NCBI GenBank assembly: GCA_964019415.1 | Contig: OZ025873.1 | Span: 3,448,776 to 3,512,775 of the forward strand | Length of the DNA: 64,000 nucleotides | Source of the DNA: Ianthella basta | Lineage: Eukaryota > Porifera > Demospongiae > Verongiida > Ianthellidae | Direction of reading: 5' to 3' | Part shown: positions 19,276 through 30,800 of the stretch, one piece after another | Position numbering within the stretch: the stretch's first letter is position 1 | Layout of the letters: every line of letters starts with the position of its first letter | Position numbers and translations under genes: made by a program | Notes under the pieces: model-generated | What the model was told of the DNA's origin: nothing | Seen by the model: only the letters and a program-made list of their open reading frames with translations | Databases searched by the model: none

Positions 19276-20176
19276 AGCATTGGAGACTGCATGTATAAGG
19301 CCTCACAGCTACCAGTACTTGAGTATGCTGTGTAAGGGGTTTCCCAGTACGTAGTTGCCAAGTCATCTGTTACCCACAGCTTGTTACTTCCATCCCATTT
19401 GCTACAGAACATCTGACGTGTTAGCAATTCAGATACAGCCCATTGCTGAGATACACTACTCTACAAAGGTACCAGTCTAATAACTCACTCTGAGCTCTGA
19501 TGGCACACTATCTCGAGCTACACCAATAAGCATATTCACTTGTATTACAGTATGTATGGTATACCTCCAACATCACTTGCAACATTAGTAATTTTATTGC
19601 ATTATATTATCAAATTGTTGTTTGATAAATTTATTACATTATAACAGTTAATTCAATGTGGATATCAGCAGCAAGGTAACAGCAATTTACAACACTTTGT
19701 ATTGATTCTAAACTCTAGTTCTGTTCAGAGACTTCATATTCTTGTCTGATAAATTCTCCCAATACACTATTGCTGGCATGGTACAGGTTGCATAGGCCAC
19801 TGTACATATATAGTAACGTGACCTACTATAGACTGCCAGCGGGTTTCTGCAAAGTTGTGGTTAGCTAGTTTATCTAGCTACCCAGCTGCAGCCTACTTCT
19901 CATTAGTGTGCGGGGGTGGAAGTAGCACTCTGCCACAGGCCCCTGCATAGTGTGCGGGCCTAGCCGGCCCAAGAATCTCCCCACTAACCGCAATCAAGCT
20001 GATGCTGCAAGTGTCAAGGAGGGTGCAAGGAAAAAAAAATAACTTAGTACACAACTGACTGTAATCAAGCTGATGACATTGACTCTGGTTACTAGCAGCT
20101 AGCTAAACTGACATTTAATTCTGTGTGCGGTTCATTGTTGAGCACTTAACTCAGACTAAGTTAAGGCTAACTGCAG
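19276..20176. other. Intergenic spacer
   Basis: Nothing recognisable: AT-rich unique sequence, with no MITE ends and no coding signal. Confidence 0.5.
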
Positions 20177-21037
20177 ATGAGCAAGCAAAGCTTTGTGCCT
20201 TATCTCGAGATAGAGGATTTCGATACCATCCAAGTGGTTCAGATTTCAGAAGAAGAGAGTACTGCTGAGTCTATCGGAATATCAGAGCTTGTCTATGGTC
20301 ACAACTATGCTTACACTATTGGCCCGTTTGAATTGACTGAATTACTGCAAAATCACTGTGTAGGCCACAGACGAGTCAGAATAGAAGCAGCTGATCCTTC
20401 AAGCAGGCAGACAGTAGGGATATGCTTTGGGAATTGTTGCTACTAGGAGACAAGCCCCTCATATACCCACTCTGCCCCTGTTCCTGCACGAGGCATTCTT
20501 ACTGGTACAGTATGTGGTGAGGTTTACACAACTATCTGTCCTTACCACAGAGAGCACTGGAAAGCTGCAGAGAAACTCGTAGAACAGTGTCTCCAGCAAA
20601 ACTTTCCTGGGGATTTGCAAGTGGTTGTGGCAAATGCTGAATTGTCAAGAAGATACTATAGTGAAACGGCACTGCAAATATTGTATGGACTTTTGAATTG
20701 TGCGGAGAAAGGGGAATTTGTTAATGGAGATACTGCTGTATGCACTTTGCGTGCACACATAGCCTGCATACTATGCCATGAAGGGGATTTGAATATGGCT
20801 CGGGAAGTGACAACACCAGCGTTGCAGTGTTCACTGACTATTTCCGATTATGCTGTGACTAAGGCAGGATGGATTCATGGCTGGCTGCTTCTTCTTGAAA
20901 CCCAACAAAGTGAGAGGTGTTTTCCCCAGATTTCGAGAAAGGCATTGAGGGTGTTTACAGTCAAGTATTTGCACTGTTTCAAAATGACAAACAAATGTTG
21001 TTGTACACCTAAAAGTTGGTATGGAATGAATGTTTGA
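20177..21037 (+). pseudogene. Unrecognised protein, ORF split by one TAG (or a 33-nt intron)
   Basis: From ATG 20177 a single reading frame runs to TGA 21035-21037 (287 codons), interrupted only by TAG at 20444-20446. The second part has helical, TPR-like character (AEKLVEQCLQQNF, LRAHIACILCHEGDLNMA), but no family is recognised. Two readings are possible. It may be a gene with a nonsense mutation, for example CAG to TAG before GAGACA. Alternatively there is a 33-nt GT...AG intron at 20414-20446, whose removal keeps the frame and removes the stop. The frame is otherwise fully open over 860 bases, which supports recent or ongoing coding function. There is no signal peptide or membrane segment. 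It lies between the RA-domain gene and the receptor gene, same strand. Confidence 0.5.
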
Positions 21038-21599
21038 AGTTATCCCATGTGCATGGGCAGGGGCTATTTAAGGATGTATGGGGTACAGGTGGGTTGAGCT
21101 GGGTATGAGGTTCAATCAACGTGCACAACGAATACTAATCTGCAATGCTCACAGCCCCTCTGCCTGGTAGACAGATTTGCACGGACTTTGGAACATTCCT
21201 AGTCATTATTATTGTAGTGGTCAACCTATATTTAGCTTGCGATCCTCCTTGTCATTATCATGCCGGTCTGTGGTACAGTTAAAGTGCCATGTGTTTAGAG
21301 ACAGAAACTGGGCCATCGATTATAGTGCAACTTGGGTAGCTATAAGGTGGAGAGTAAGGAGCTCGAAATTTGACGAAGTAAGCCTGAATTTATCAGCAAT
21401 AATGGAGACAACTGTATTTAAGTGATACTGGTATGTGTGGCAAAATCAGTTGGTGTTAGCTAGCTATAGCCATGAATGTGATAGGTAAATTATTAGGAAC
21501 CATACATAACAACCGAGCTGTAATCTCTGCATCTGATACATCTGTTATACACATATACCGTGTAGCTTAACTGTTCATACATACGCGAAACATATATAG

Positions 21600-21804
21600 C
21601 ACTGGTCCTAGCTTTCTTGCGAAGCTTACTCAAAGCCATCCATTTAGTATTGTCTAGTCACGTGACGGCGCATGCCTAAGTGGGGTTATCAGGCCAGTAC
21701 GTGTGGGCGTGGCTTATATTTCCCGAGACGACGTCCTAGGATTCCACCTAGGACTACACCAATTGTTCAGGCCTCCCATCTGGTACCTGTAGCGTCATTT
21801 GCGA
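21600..21804 (+). promoter_or_regulatory. Candidate promoter of the FN3/SRCR receptor
   Basis: A CpG-rich stretch (CACGTGACGGCGCATG, GAGACGACGTCC) immediately upstream of the signal-peptide ATG at 21805, with no clear TATA box. 21038-21600 before it is unique sequence with nothing recognisable. Confidence 0.35.
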
Positions 21805-21862
21805 ATGTATCTAATTCGTGGAGTATTTGTAGTTGCCGCCCTGTCGCTGTGCTGTCTGCGCG
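21805..21862 (+). CDS. Receptor exon 1: signal peptide
   Basis: Encodes MYLIRGVFVVAALSLCCLR plus one base: a basic n-region residue followed by a hydrophobic core, as in a secretion signal. Donor GTAAGT at 21863, phase 1, which matches the acceptor at 22752. The intervening intron carries the palindromic PLE remnant at 22471-22694. Confidence 0.8.
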
Positions 21863-24800
21863 GTAAGTAGTGAGTAGTTACGTATAATTATAGCCAGTCC
21901 TAGTGAGGTGGCGAGTGCGGCAGCTAGTTCAAGCTTGGGCTGAGTCGAGCTCTTTTAGTCTTGAATAACATTATGCCGGACCCCATTGTAACTAACTGTT
22001 GATAGAGTACCCACGGGGAAATGCTGCTGGTGAAAAAGGGTGCTACCGCGGTCCAGGAACCCACGTACTGGACCAATCCTAATTTTAGGTTGCTAGCTAG
22101 TTACAATTGTCCTGAATTCCTATAGATCGAACTTAAACTAACTTATTAGCTCCGCACAGGGAAGGCACCGTCGACGTCGCATTGGGTAGTAGCTTACCAT
22201 TGTGTGAGTACAGATTCGCCATGTTCCGTGCATGGCCTTCAGGGATGCCATCAGCCTGATTAACGGGTGTGAAGACAAGTTAGCTGGCTACCTTCTCACT
22301 GCATTGTGATGACTAGCTATATACCATGTAGCTAGTTAAGTGACTCAGTGTGGCTAGCACATGCAGAATGCACATTTGTATCAGTGAAGGTTTCAATGAT
22401 ATCGTCTGCAAACAGTACTTCATTTTGAAATTCCATAAATCATATATATCGCATGCAAGTTGAACAGTCAGAAAGGGTTGGTTTTCTAATACCAGCTTCA
22501 CAACAGGGTTGAAAACCTTGCCGACGTTTCAACCAGATGCTCTGGTCTTCTTCAGGGCGAAGATGCTCTTCTTTGCCCTGAAGAAGACCAGAGCATCTGG
22601 TCGAAATGTCGGCAAGGTTTTCAACCCTGTTGTGAAGCTGGTATTAGAGAACCAACCCTTTCTGATGCCTGAGCCAGCTGAGAAGCCCTCACTTCAAGTT
22701 GAACAGTCATGTTTTCAGCCTGCCTTAATTAATTATTTTTGTATGTATTAGGTTCTGCAGAGTCTAGTGCCTTGGTTGCGCCCAGCTCAAATGGAGTGAC
22801 CTTACCTGTCTCAGATACTCCAGAGCCCACTATCACTGATTCAGATGGCCTTACCACTACTAGCAGTCAATACATGACAGTAGCTGTATCCCCTCCACCA
22901 TTGCCTACTTCACTACCAACACCAGCAGAGGTGCAAGGCATCGAGGTTATCTCAATTGTTGAACGTTCCACATCTGCTTTGAAAGTTACCTGGATATCAC
23001 TGGGACCACGTGTAACCTACACTGTCAAGTACTCTACTCATTCAGGGGAGGTGAATACCCCACCAGAAGGGGCCTCGAAAGTGTCTGGAATCCACAATGC
23101 ATCCACCACTCTGACTGTACTGCAGATAGGTACCACCTACTACATTTGGGTGGTGGGAGTGTCAGAGGTAGGGGAGGGGCCACACAGCGACAGGATAAGT
23201 GGCAAAACTTTCAACAGTGAGTTGCAGTTAGAAGCCTTGGTTCATACGAATGATGCATCAAGTTTGTAGAAACATGCTAATGCCTGAAGCATCATTCATG
23301 TATTGCTTTCTTTCATATTAAAGCCCATGTAATATTGCCATTGCATGCAGTACCAACAAAAGTGATTGGAGTACAAATTTCAAAAACAGTTAGCTCAGGC
23401 CCTGCCCTCCGAGTGGAATGGAGATTGTCTCAGAGTGATCTACCAATTACAGGATACCTGGTGCATTACTCTACTAATAGCTCATCTGATACAGTGACAG
23501 TGCCTCACAATACCACCAATGTGATTCTTGCCAGCCTTGTTAAGGGTACTCGCTATGCTGTGAAAGTAAGGGCCCGTTCAGACATTGGGTTAGGGGAATG
23601 GAGCAGTGTGCAACACAATACAACATATGGAGGTAAGTGAGCAATGAAATCAATTGTATGCATGGCATTAATTAATGCAAACTTGAAGAATGTATCTGTT
23701 GTGCTTCCCTTATATATATAACATTTGTAGAAGGTGAAGTGAGACTTGTTGATGGCACTCACAGTGCAACGTTCCACAGTGGAAGGGTTGAAATCTTCAG
23801 GAATGGAGAGTGGGGAACAGTGTGTGATGATTCATGGAGTTTCAATGATGCAGAGGTAGTTTGTAAGCAGCTGGGGTATCTGAAACCAACTCGTGTCTTC
23901 TCTTCAGCACACTTTGGACAAGGCACTGGACCAATTTGGCTGGATGACCTTAGGTGCACTGGCAGTGAGAATAGCCTCCTTGAGTGTGATAGCTCTAGTC
24001 AGCACAACTGTAGGCATTCTGAGGATGCAGGTGTGGCCTGTACCAATGGTAAGAAATACCCTCTGTAGTTAATACTTATCTGTACAATGAAACCCCTGTA
24101 ATCCACCCCCCACCCCCCCCCCCCCCCCCCATAATCTGCTAAACCCGCAAATTCACCTGAGTTTCCAAAGAACAAATTAGTACGTGTATTTGCCAACCTC
24201 ACTAATCCACCACAAACCCGAAACTCCCAATTGTGGTGGATTACAGGGGTTTCACTGTATATGCAAGCGAAAGACAACGTTGTGAACTACACATGGTAGG
24301 AAAGAGAGGGGGGAGGCCGGGGAAAAATGACGGTGAGCCCTGGACCAGGGCCAACAACCTTCACACCCTTGGCCGACCCTTTGGCAGCTGAACCACTGGT
24401 CACTGCCAATAGCCATTGATCCATTCCCTCCTTAAGTACCAATGCGGGCATGCTCAATTCAGAGCATTCTTTTAAATTCTCATACTGGGGCACCGACTAA
24501 CCAGTGCACTACTGAACTCTACTACTGAACTACTGACTACTGTGGCTGTTGGCAGTGACCATGGCCAGTGGTTCAGCTGCCATGCATGGGGTCAGCTAAG
24601 GATTTGGAGGTTGTTGGCCCTAATCCAGTTCACTGTCATTTTCCCCCTCCTCCTCTCTTTCCTACCATGTGTAGCTCACAACGTTGTCTTTCATTTGCAT
24701 TAACCATGGTACGTAGACCATCTCCATTATTGCAAGTATATATAAACATCATCCAAGTTCGTTCGCACTAGCCAAAATTTCACAAGTTATCCAGACGTTT

Positions 24801-27800
24801 CGGCAGCTTTCAGCCACCTTCATCAGTGAATGACAAAATACAGCACTCCTATAGTTTATATATAAATGTTAGTGACAGGTGATGAAATGTGGTGACAGTT
24901 GATGATGTGACCATGAATAACGTTAAAGTAACAATTTAACTTACCTAGCCACTCAGGACTTTTCAAACGTGTCAAAGAAGACAACGGCATAGAAGCACTC
25001 CAAGCAACTAGGCACTATGTTAACACAGCTTGTAAGATTAGTCGCACCCATCAACACATTGCCTTTAACCAGAGATGCCGTCGATACCAGTTGTTACCAC
25101 GCAGTTTGGAAGTGAAACCTCTGGTGCCCACCTCACAAGGATGCCGCATTGCAAGAAGAGCAGGTTTCCAGTTCCTGTCAGCACGGGTACAGCACTGCTA
25201 CAGCAAGTTGAAGAACTTAGAGACGGATCTCTTCTTCCAGAAGCGTCAATTGGACCATGCCCTTGGTGCACAGAAGCTTGCAGTCCTGGAAAAGCATGTC
25301 AGCAACACCCAGACAAAGGTCTCGACTCAGACAAAGGAACGGCAGAAGAAGAAGTTCGACAACCTTCTGGCTAGACAAACCTCCATGCAGCAAAGCCCAG
25401 GCAACCGGCGTGTGGTGAACCTGTCATCCAGACAGCTTGATGACTCACAAATGTCAGCCTTGTCCAAAGGTCTGAATTTTGCACCTGCACCAGGACGTGT
25501 TCCCACAGCTCACTTTGTCTCCAGTGTAGAAGCAGCAATTGGTCGAACCGGAGTCAGTGAGAAAGTCGCAGCAAAGGCCCGCATGTGTGTCATTGGCGCA
25601 GTCAGTCGTGCGAAGATGCCACCCAGAAACATTCCATCAAAGGAAATGAAGGCCCTGAAGGATCTTGCTAACGATGAGGCTATCCTCATATCTTCACCTG
25701 TGTCCCAACGGGGCTGGCTGTCCAGATAGCCCGCCGCCGACTGGAGAATGATCCCTCCCTCCAGGACAGGACTGACCTCAACATTGATGACATCGTGGAT
25801 CTCCTGACCATGTGCCTTGACGCAACCTACCTGTCCTTCAGAGGGAAGGTGTACCGGCAAGTACATGGTACCGCAATGGGGTCGCCGGTGTCTGTGGTTG
25901 TGGCCAACCTGGTAATGGAGGATGTTGAAGAGAGAGCCCTGACCACATTTCCCTCCCCTCCCTGCTTCTGGAAGCGTTACGTAGACGATACGTGCACAGC
26001 TCTCCCCAGGGACATGGTCGAGCCCTTCCATAAGCACCTGAACTGCATCGAGCCATGCATACAATTCACAGTGGAGGAGGAGTCTGGTGATAGGAGGCTA
26101 CCTTTTCTGGATGTACAGCTTTGCAGGGATTGTGATGGCACTGTCACTACATCGGTGTATCGGAAGGCCACACACACCAACCAATACCTCTCCTTCACAT
26201 CCCACCACCCGACGGCACACAAGGTAGCTGTGATAAGGACCCTCATGACCAGAGCCAACACTCTTTCATCCTCAGGCGTGGAGAGAGTGCAGGAAGAGAA
26301 ACAGATTGTAGAAGCACTGCAAGAGAATGGCTATCCCCCCAGCTTCGTCCACAAACACTCGCACCCAAGGAGACCAAGACGGGAAATGGATGACCAGAAG
26401 CCCAGAACAACCCTGACCCTCCCTTACATTGCTGGTCTTTCGGAGGCAGTAAGATGGATTCTTGCACCGCTAGAAATCAAGGTGGCTTTCCGCCCACAAA
26501 GCACTCTTCGCAGCTTACTTGTGCACCCCAAGGATCCAGTACCAATGGACCAACGGAAGGGGGTTGTGTACAGCGTGCCTTGTGATGGATGCTCCAAGGT
26601 GTACATTGGGCAAACTGGCCGGAACCTCAAACACCGGCTGGCAGAACACAGACGTGCCCTGAAGAATGGAGATGTGGCAGCATCGGCCCTCGCAGAACAC
26701 ACCCTCGCAACAGGTCATCTGGTGGATCTCACCAAGTCAGAAGTAATTGACTGTCACCCATATGCCACCACACGCTGCCTATTGGAGAGTTGGCATATAC
26801 AACGGAACCCGGATGCACTGAATAGGGAGAAGGGAACCTTGCCTGAAGTGTACACTGCCCTCCTAGAGTAGATTACTATTGGATCTCTACTGCCTAACAA
26901 AATTCATTGACTGTTAAATTGTTACTTTAACGTTATTCATGGTCACATCATCAACTGTCACCACATTTCATCACCTGTCACTAACATTTATATATAAACT
27001 ATAGGAGTGCTGTATTTTGTCATTCACTGATGAAGGTGGCTGAAAGCTGCCGAAACATCTGGATAACTTGTGAAATTTTGGCTAGTGCGAACGAACTTGG
27101 ATGATGTCAGACTTACCTAGCCACTCAGGACTTTTCAAATATATGTAAACATGGTAGTGAATGTGGTCATATTGTACGTAATTAATTGCAGTTCTTTCTC
27201 AAGTGACTGGAATGAGACTACTGAGGCAAGCCTACCAAGGTGCACCGGCTCTACAGGTGATGTGGAATGCACAAACAGAGTTACCCTTCACAGGTTATCA
27301 GGTGGAGATTAGCACATCATTGTATTGGAGGAATTGGAAAGTTGTCTACACAAATTCCACCGAACTCACTTTTAAGAGCCTCACACCAGGAACAGAATAC
27401 CGTGTGAGGGCAAGGGCCTTCAATACATTTAGGATGAGCCCATGGACATACGGATTAGCAACAACCTATGATGGTGAGGATTATGATTATAAGCACATAC
27501 ATCAATCCATCTTGGATATAACAGCCTGTGGCTCTCAAGCACTTATTTAAGTTTTTACTTTTACGGTTGTATCTGTACAGAGTATAAAATACCTTAATTT
27601 TCTGCTTGATGGGGGTATGGACTGGCACCACTGTTAATGGGCACCAGGCTTACATAGCTGCACACAGGTATTGGCGTGCAGACATGTATTGAACATATGT
27701 GCAACACACTGTACTTCAGTATGCAAATTGTGTTGCTTCTAGTTTAAATTGGCACATGTGCCATAAAATATTGTAATGATTAGTTCAATATGAGCTCTAC

Positions 27801-30800
27801 ATGTTATTGTGCACATAGCTGGTATTATAAATGGATTCAGAGCTACTGGCAGTATAGTATGTACTCCAATTTTCGCCCTTCCAATAATTTGTCACCTCCA
27901 ATACATTGCGGTTGGCCTCTAATTTATGACAGAGAATGATGTATTCAAATTCCTCAATGTGACCTCTAATGAGCTCTCATGGGCATTCTGCAGTTGCACT
28001 TGGTATCTCCCATTCACAGCAAAATTTGTTCTATGCTCGTCAACTCCTGGGTTGAACCGCTGCCCCTCGAACCACAAGACTGTTTGCGCCATCAACTCGA
28101 AGGTGGCTGCTAAAATCTCTGCAAACCTCACCCCTAAGACATGATCTCAAAACTTTTGTCTCCTACTCCATTGATTTGTCTGCATATTCTAAATATTTGT
28201 CCTCCTCCGCCATCTTGTTCATTATGCCTCTAATCAGCAAAAAAGATGAAAGTTTGCAATCAAAACTGTACAAAAATTTGAAAACATTCCCCATGGTCCC
28301 CATCACTGCTGCCACATTCCCCTCTGGACAGTGATGGAGAGCCTTTGCAGAAGATACTCCCTATTATTATAGTTTACCCTGACAACAACAATGCAACAGC
28401 AAAGATCAGTGGTGCTGGGTTGACAGCATTGTTGTCGACGGTGCCAGCTTATATACCACTAAGTAAGGCATGAGTATGCTGGCAAAGTATCACACTGTAA
28501 TTGGATATATATGAATTTGTATTATAATCCCTGCAGTACCTGATCAGGCTCGACTGCAGAGTATAGAAAGGGCTGACACAGAGTTGCACAAGGTAGCAGT
28601 GGCTGTCACCTGGGGCCGCCCCAGTAGTGACCGAGCTATTACTGGATATCAAATTATGTTCACACCCCAAAACAGCAGAATGAATTCAACCATTGTTTGG
28701 AGCAACAGTTCTCTATCAAGCTCCAGCAGGTCTATCACTGTACATGGGTTGGAGACTGACAGGACGTATGTGGTGCGAGTGCGAGCAGCATCTGCCGTTG
28801 GTTTTGGGCAATGGAGTGCTGTGTGGTCACAAAAGATATATGCAAATTGTAAGTGCTTTATGAACTCATGTGTGTATGACACCTAACGCATAATCAATTT
28901 CCATTATCTTGTTTCAGACGGCAAAGTGAGACTCATTAATGGTCAGAACACCACTGCTGTGTACTCAGGACGACTTGAAATTTTCATTAATGGAGAGTGG
29001 AGAGCAGTCTGTGGCAATGGCTGGGGCTTGTATGATGCAAAGGTTCTGTGTAGACAACTTGGGTATTTAAGAGTAGAAAGTGTGAGAGATAGATACTCTG
29101 GGCAAAGAAGAGGACAGATTTGGATTAACCAGTTTGGTTGTCTTGGTAATGAGACGAGCATTCTTGAATGTCCGAGCAGCCGCACCTACTGCTATTCTGA
29201 TGTCGGGGTTGCGTGCTCCAATGGTGAGATATAGCATCTCTTGTAGTGATTACTGCATAGTCTTGTCATTAAACTATTGGTAGAAGTTGTATGAGACTGT
29301 GTTCATGCATTTTCTCATTCAATGGCATGTCTGAGCTTCAGCTAGTATTAACTATTTACTATTGTTTGCACAACAAAACAGTTCCTTCTCAACTGACTGG
29401 AATGACCGTGCTGAGGCAAGTCCACCGAGGTGCACCGGCTCTACAGGTAATGTGGAATGCACAGAGAGAGCTGCCCTTTACAAGATATCAAGTGGAGATT
29501 AGCACATCACAGGATAGTTGGGAAGAGATGCCTGTCAATATCAATTCTACTGAATTCACCTTTGAGAGCCTCACACCAGGGACAGAATACCATGTGAGGG
29601 CAACGGCCTTCAATAACTTTGGCATGAGCTCATGGACATACCAGACAGCAACAACATATGATGGTGAGGATTATAAGAACAACTTGCATCACTGCACAAC
29701 TTGGATTATGGCAGCCTTTGAAAAGAGCATGCCCTTAGCAGCCGTTCAGGCTCTGGTGCTACATACCTATAATCTGTGCAATGTAAGAAGACATGCAATC
29801 TGGCCTGAGACTCTCATTCCTGTTTAACTATCTTGACTGTTTAGCATGGCACTGTTCTGTCTGCTCATACGCATGCAATAGTGAGTTATAGCTCATTAAT
29901 TTTAATACCTTGATATCTTTCACCATAACATGGTATTGCTCACATCTCTACAGTCCCTAGACAAGTACATCTGCAGAGTGTAAAAAGGACATATGGGGAG
30001 TTGCACAAGGTAGCAGTGGCTGTCATCTGGGACCACCCCAGTAGTGACTTAGCTATTAATGGATATCAAATTATGTTCACACCCCAAAACAATAGTGCCA
30101 ATGCAACTATTGTGTGGAGCAACAGTTCTCTCTCAAGTTATAGAAGGCCTATCACTGTACATGGGTTGGAGACTGACAGGACATATGAAGTACGAGTACG
30201 AGCAGCATCTGCCATTGGTTTTGGTCGATGGAGTGATAAGAGGTCACAGAGGATATATTCAAATTGTAAGTGTGTGATTTTGCACATTTGCATGCATGTG
30301 CATCCTGTACACAGCTGTCACACAGACAATTCTGTACTCCTATTCCACCTTTCTGTTTCCAGATGGTGAGGTGAGACTTGCTGATGGTGAACATACCTCA
30401 GTTTTGTACTCAGGACGTCTTGAAATTTTCATGGAAGGAGATTGGAGACCTGTTTGTTATGATGGCTGGGACTTTAATGATGCCACAGTGGTATGTAGAC
30501 AGCTAGGGTATTGGAGAGTGAAACATATGAGCCGTAGGAGATTCAGTACAGCCAGAGGACAAATGAAGCTCCGCTATGTTGGTTGTCGTGGTAACGAGAA
30601 GAGTATCTTTGCATGCTCTAGCAGTCTCAGTTCCTATTGCAGATATTCTTATTATGTTGAGGTAGTATGCTCCAAAGGTGAGACATGACATGCCCCTGCA
30701 GTCACATCACTGTGTCCAGTTCTGTAGTTGTATGAGGGCTGCATGGGGCATTCAGGCATTTCTCAATTCTTAATTCCTAGACAAGACATCTATGTGCTGC

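Larger units (their letters stand above)
22471..22694. mobile_element. Palindromic Penelope-like remnant with 15-bp target duplication
   Basis: Arms 22469-22558 and 22575-22664 are reverse complements over 90 bp with few mismatches, separated by 16 bp. A further 30 bp of non-palindromic sequence follows. The unit is bounded by the direct repeat CAAGTTGAACAGTCA at 22456-22470 and 22695-22709, which looks like a target-site duplication. Each arm contains a hammerhead motif. Inverted terminal arrangement is a known PLE property. Confidence 0.8.
24747..27139 (+). mobile_element. Penelope-like retroelement, nearly complete
   Basis: Left terminus 24747-24939 and right terminus 26914-27106 are 193-bp inverted copies, each with a hammerhead motif. 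Next to each lies the same 28-bp sequence (CTTACCTAGCCACTCAGGAC...; 24940-24967 and 27112-27139) in direct orientation. Between them are reverse transcriptase and GIY-YIG endonuclease coding regions. Inserted in the sense direction in the receptor intron between SRCR-1 and module 2. Confidence 0.93.
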
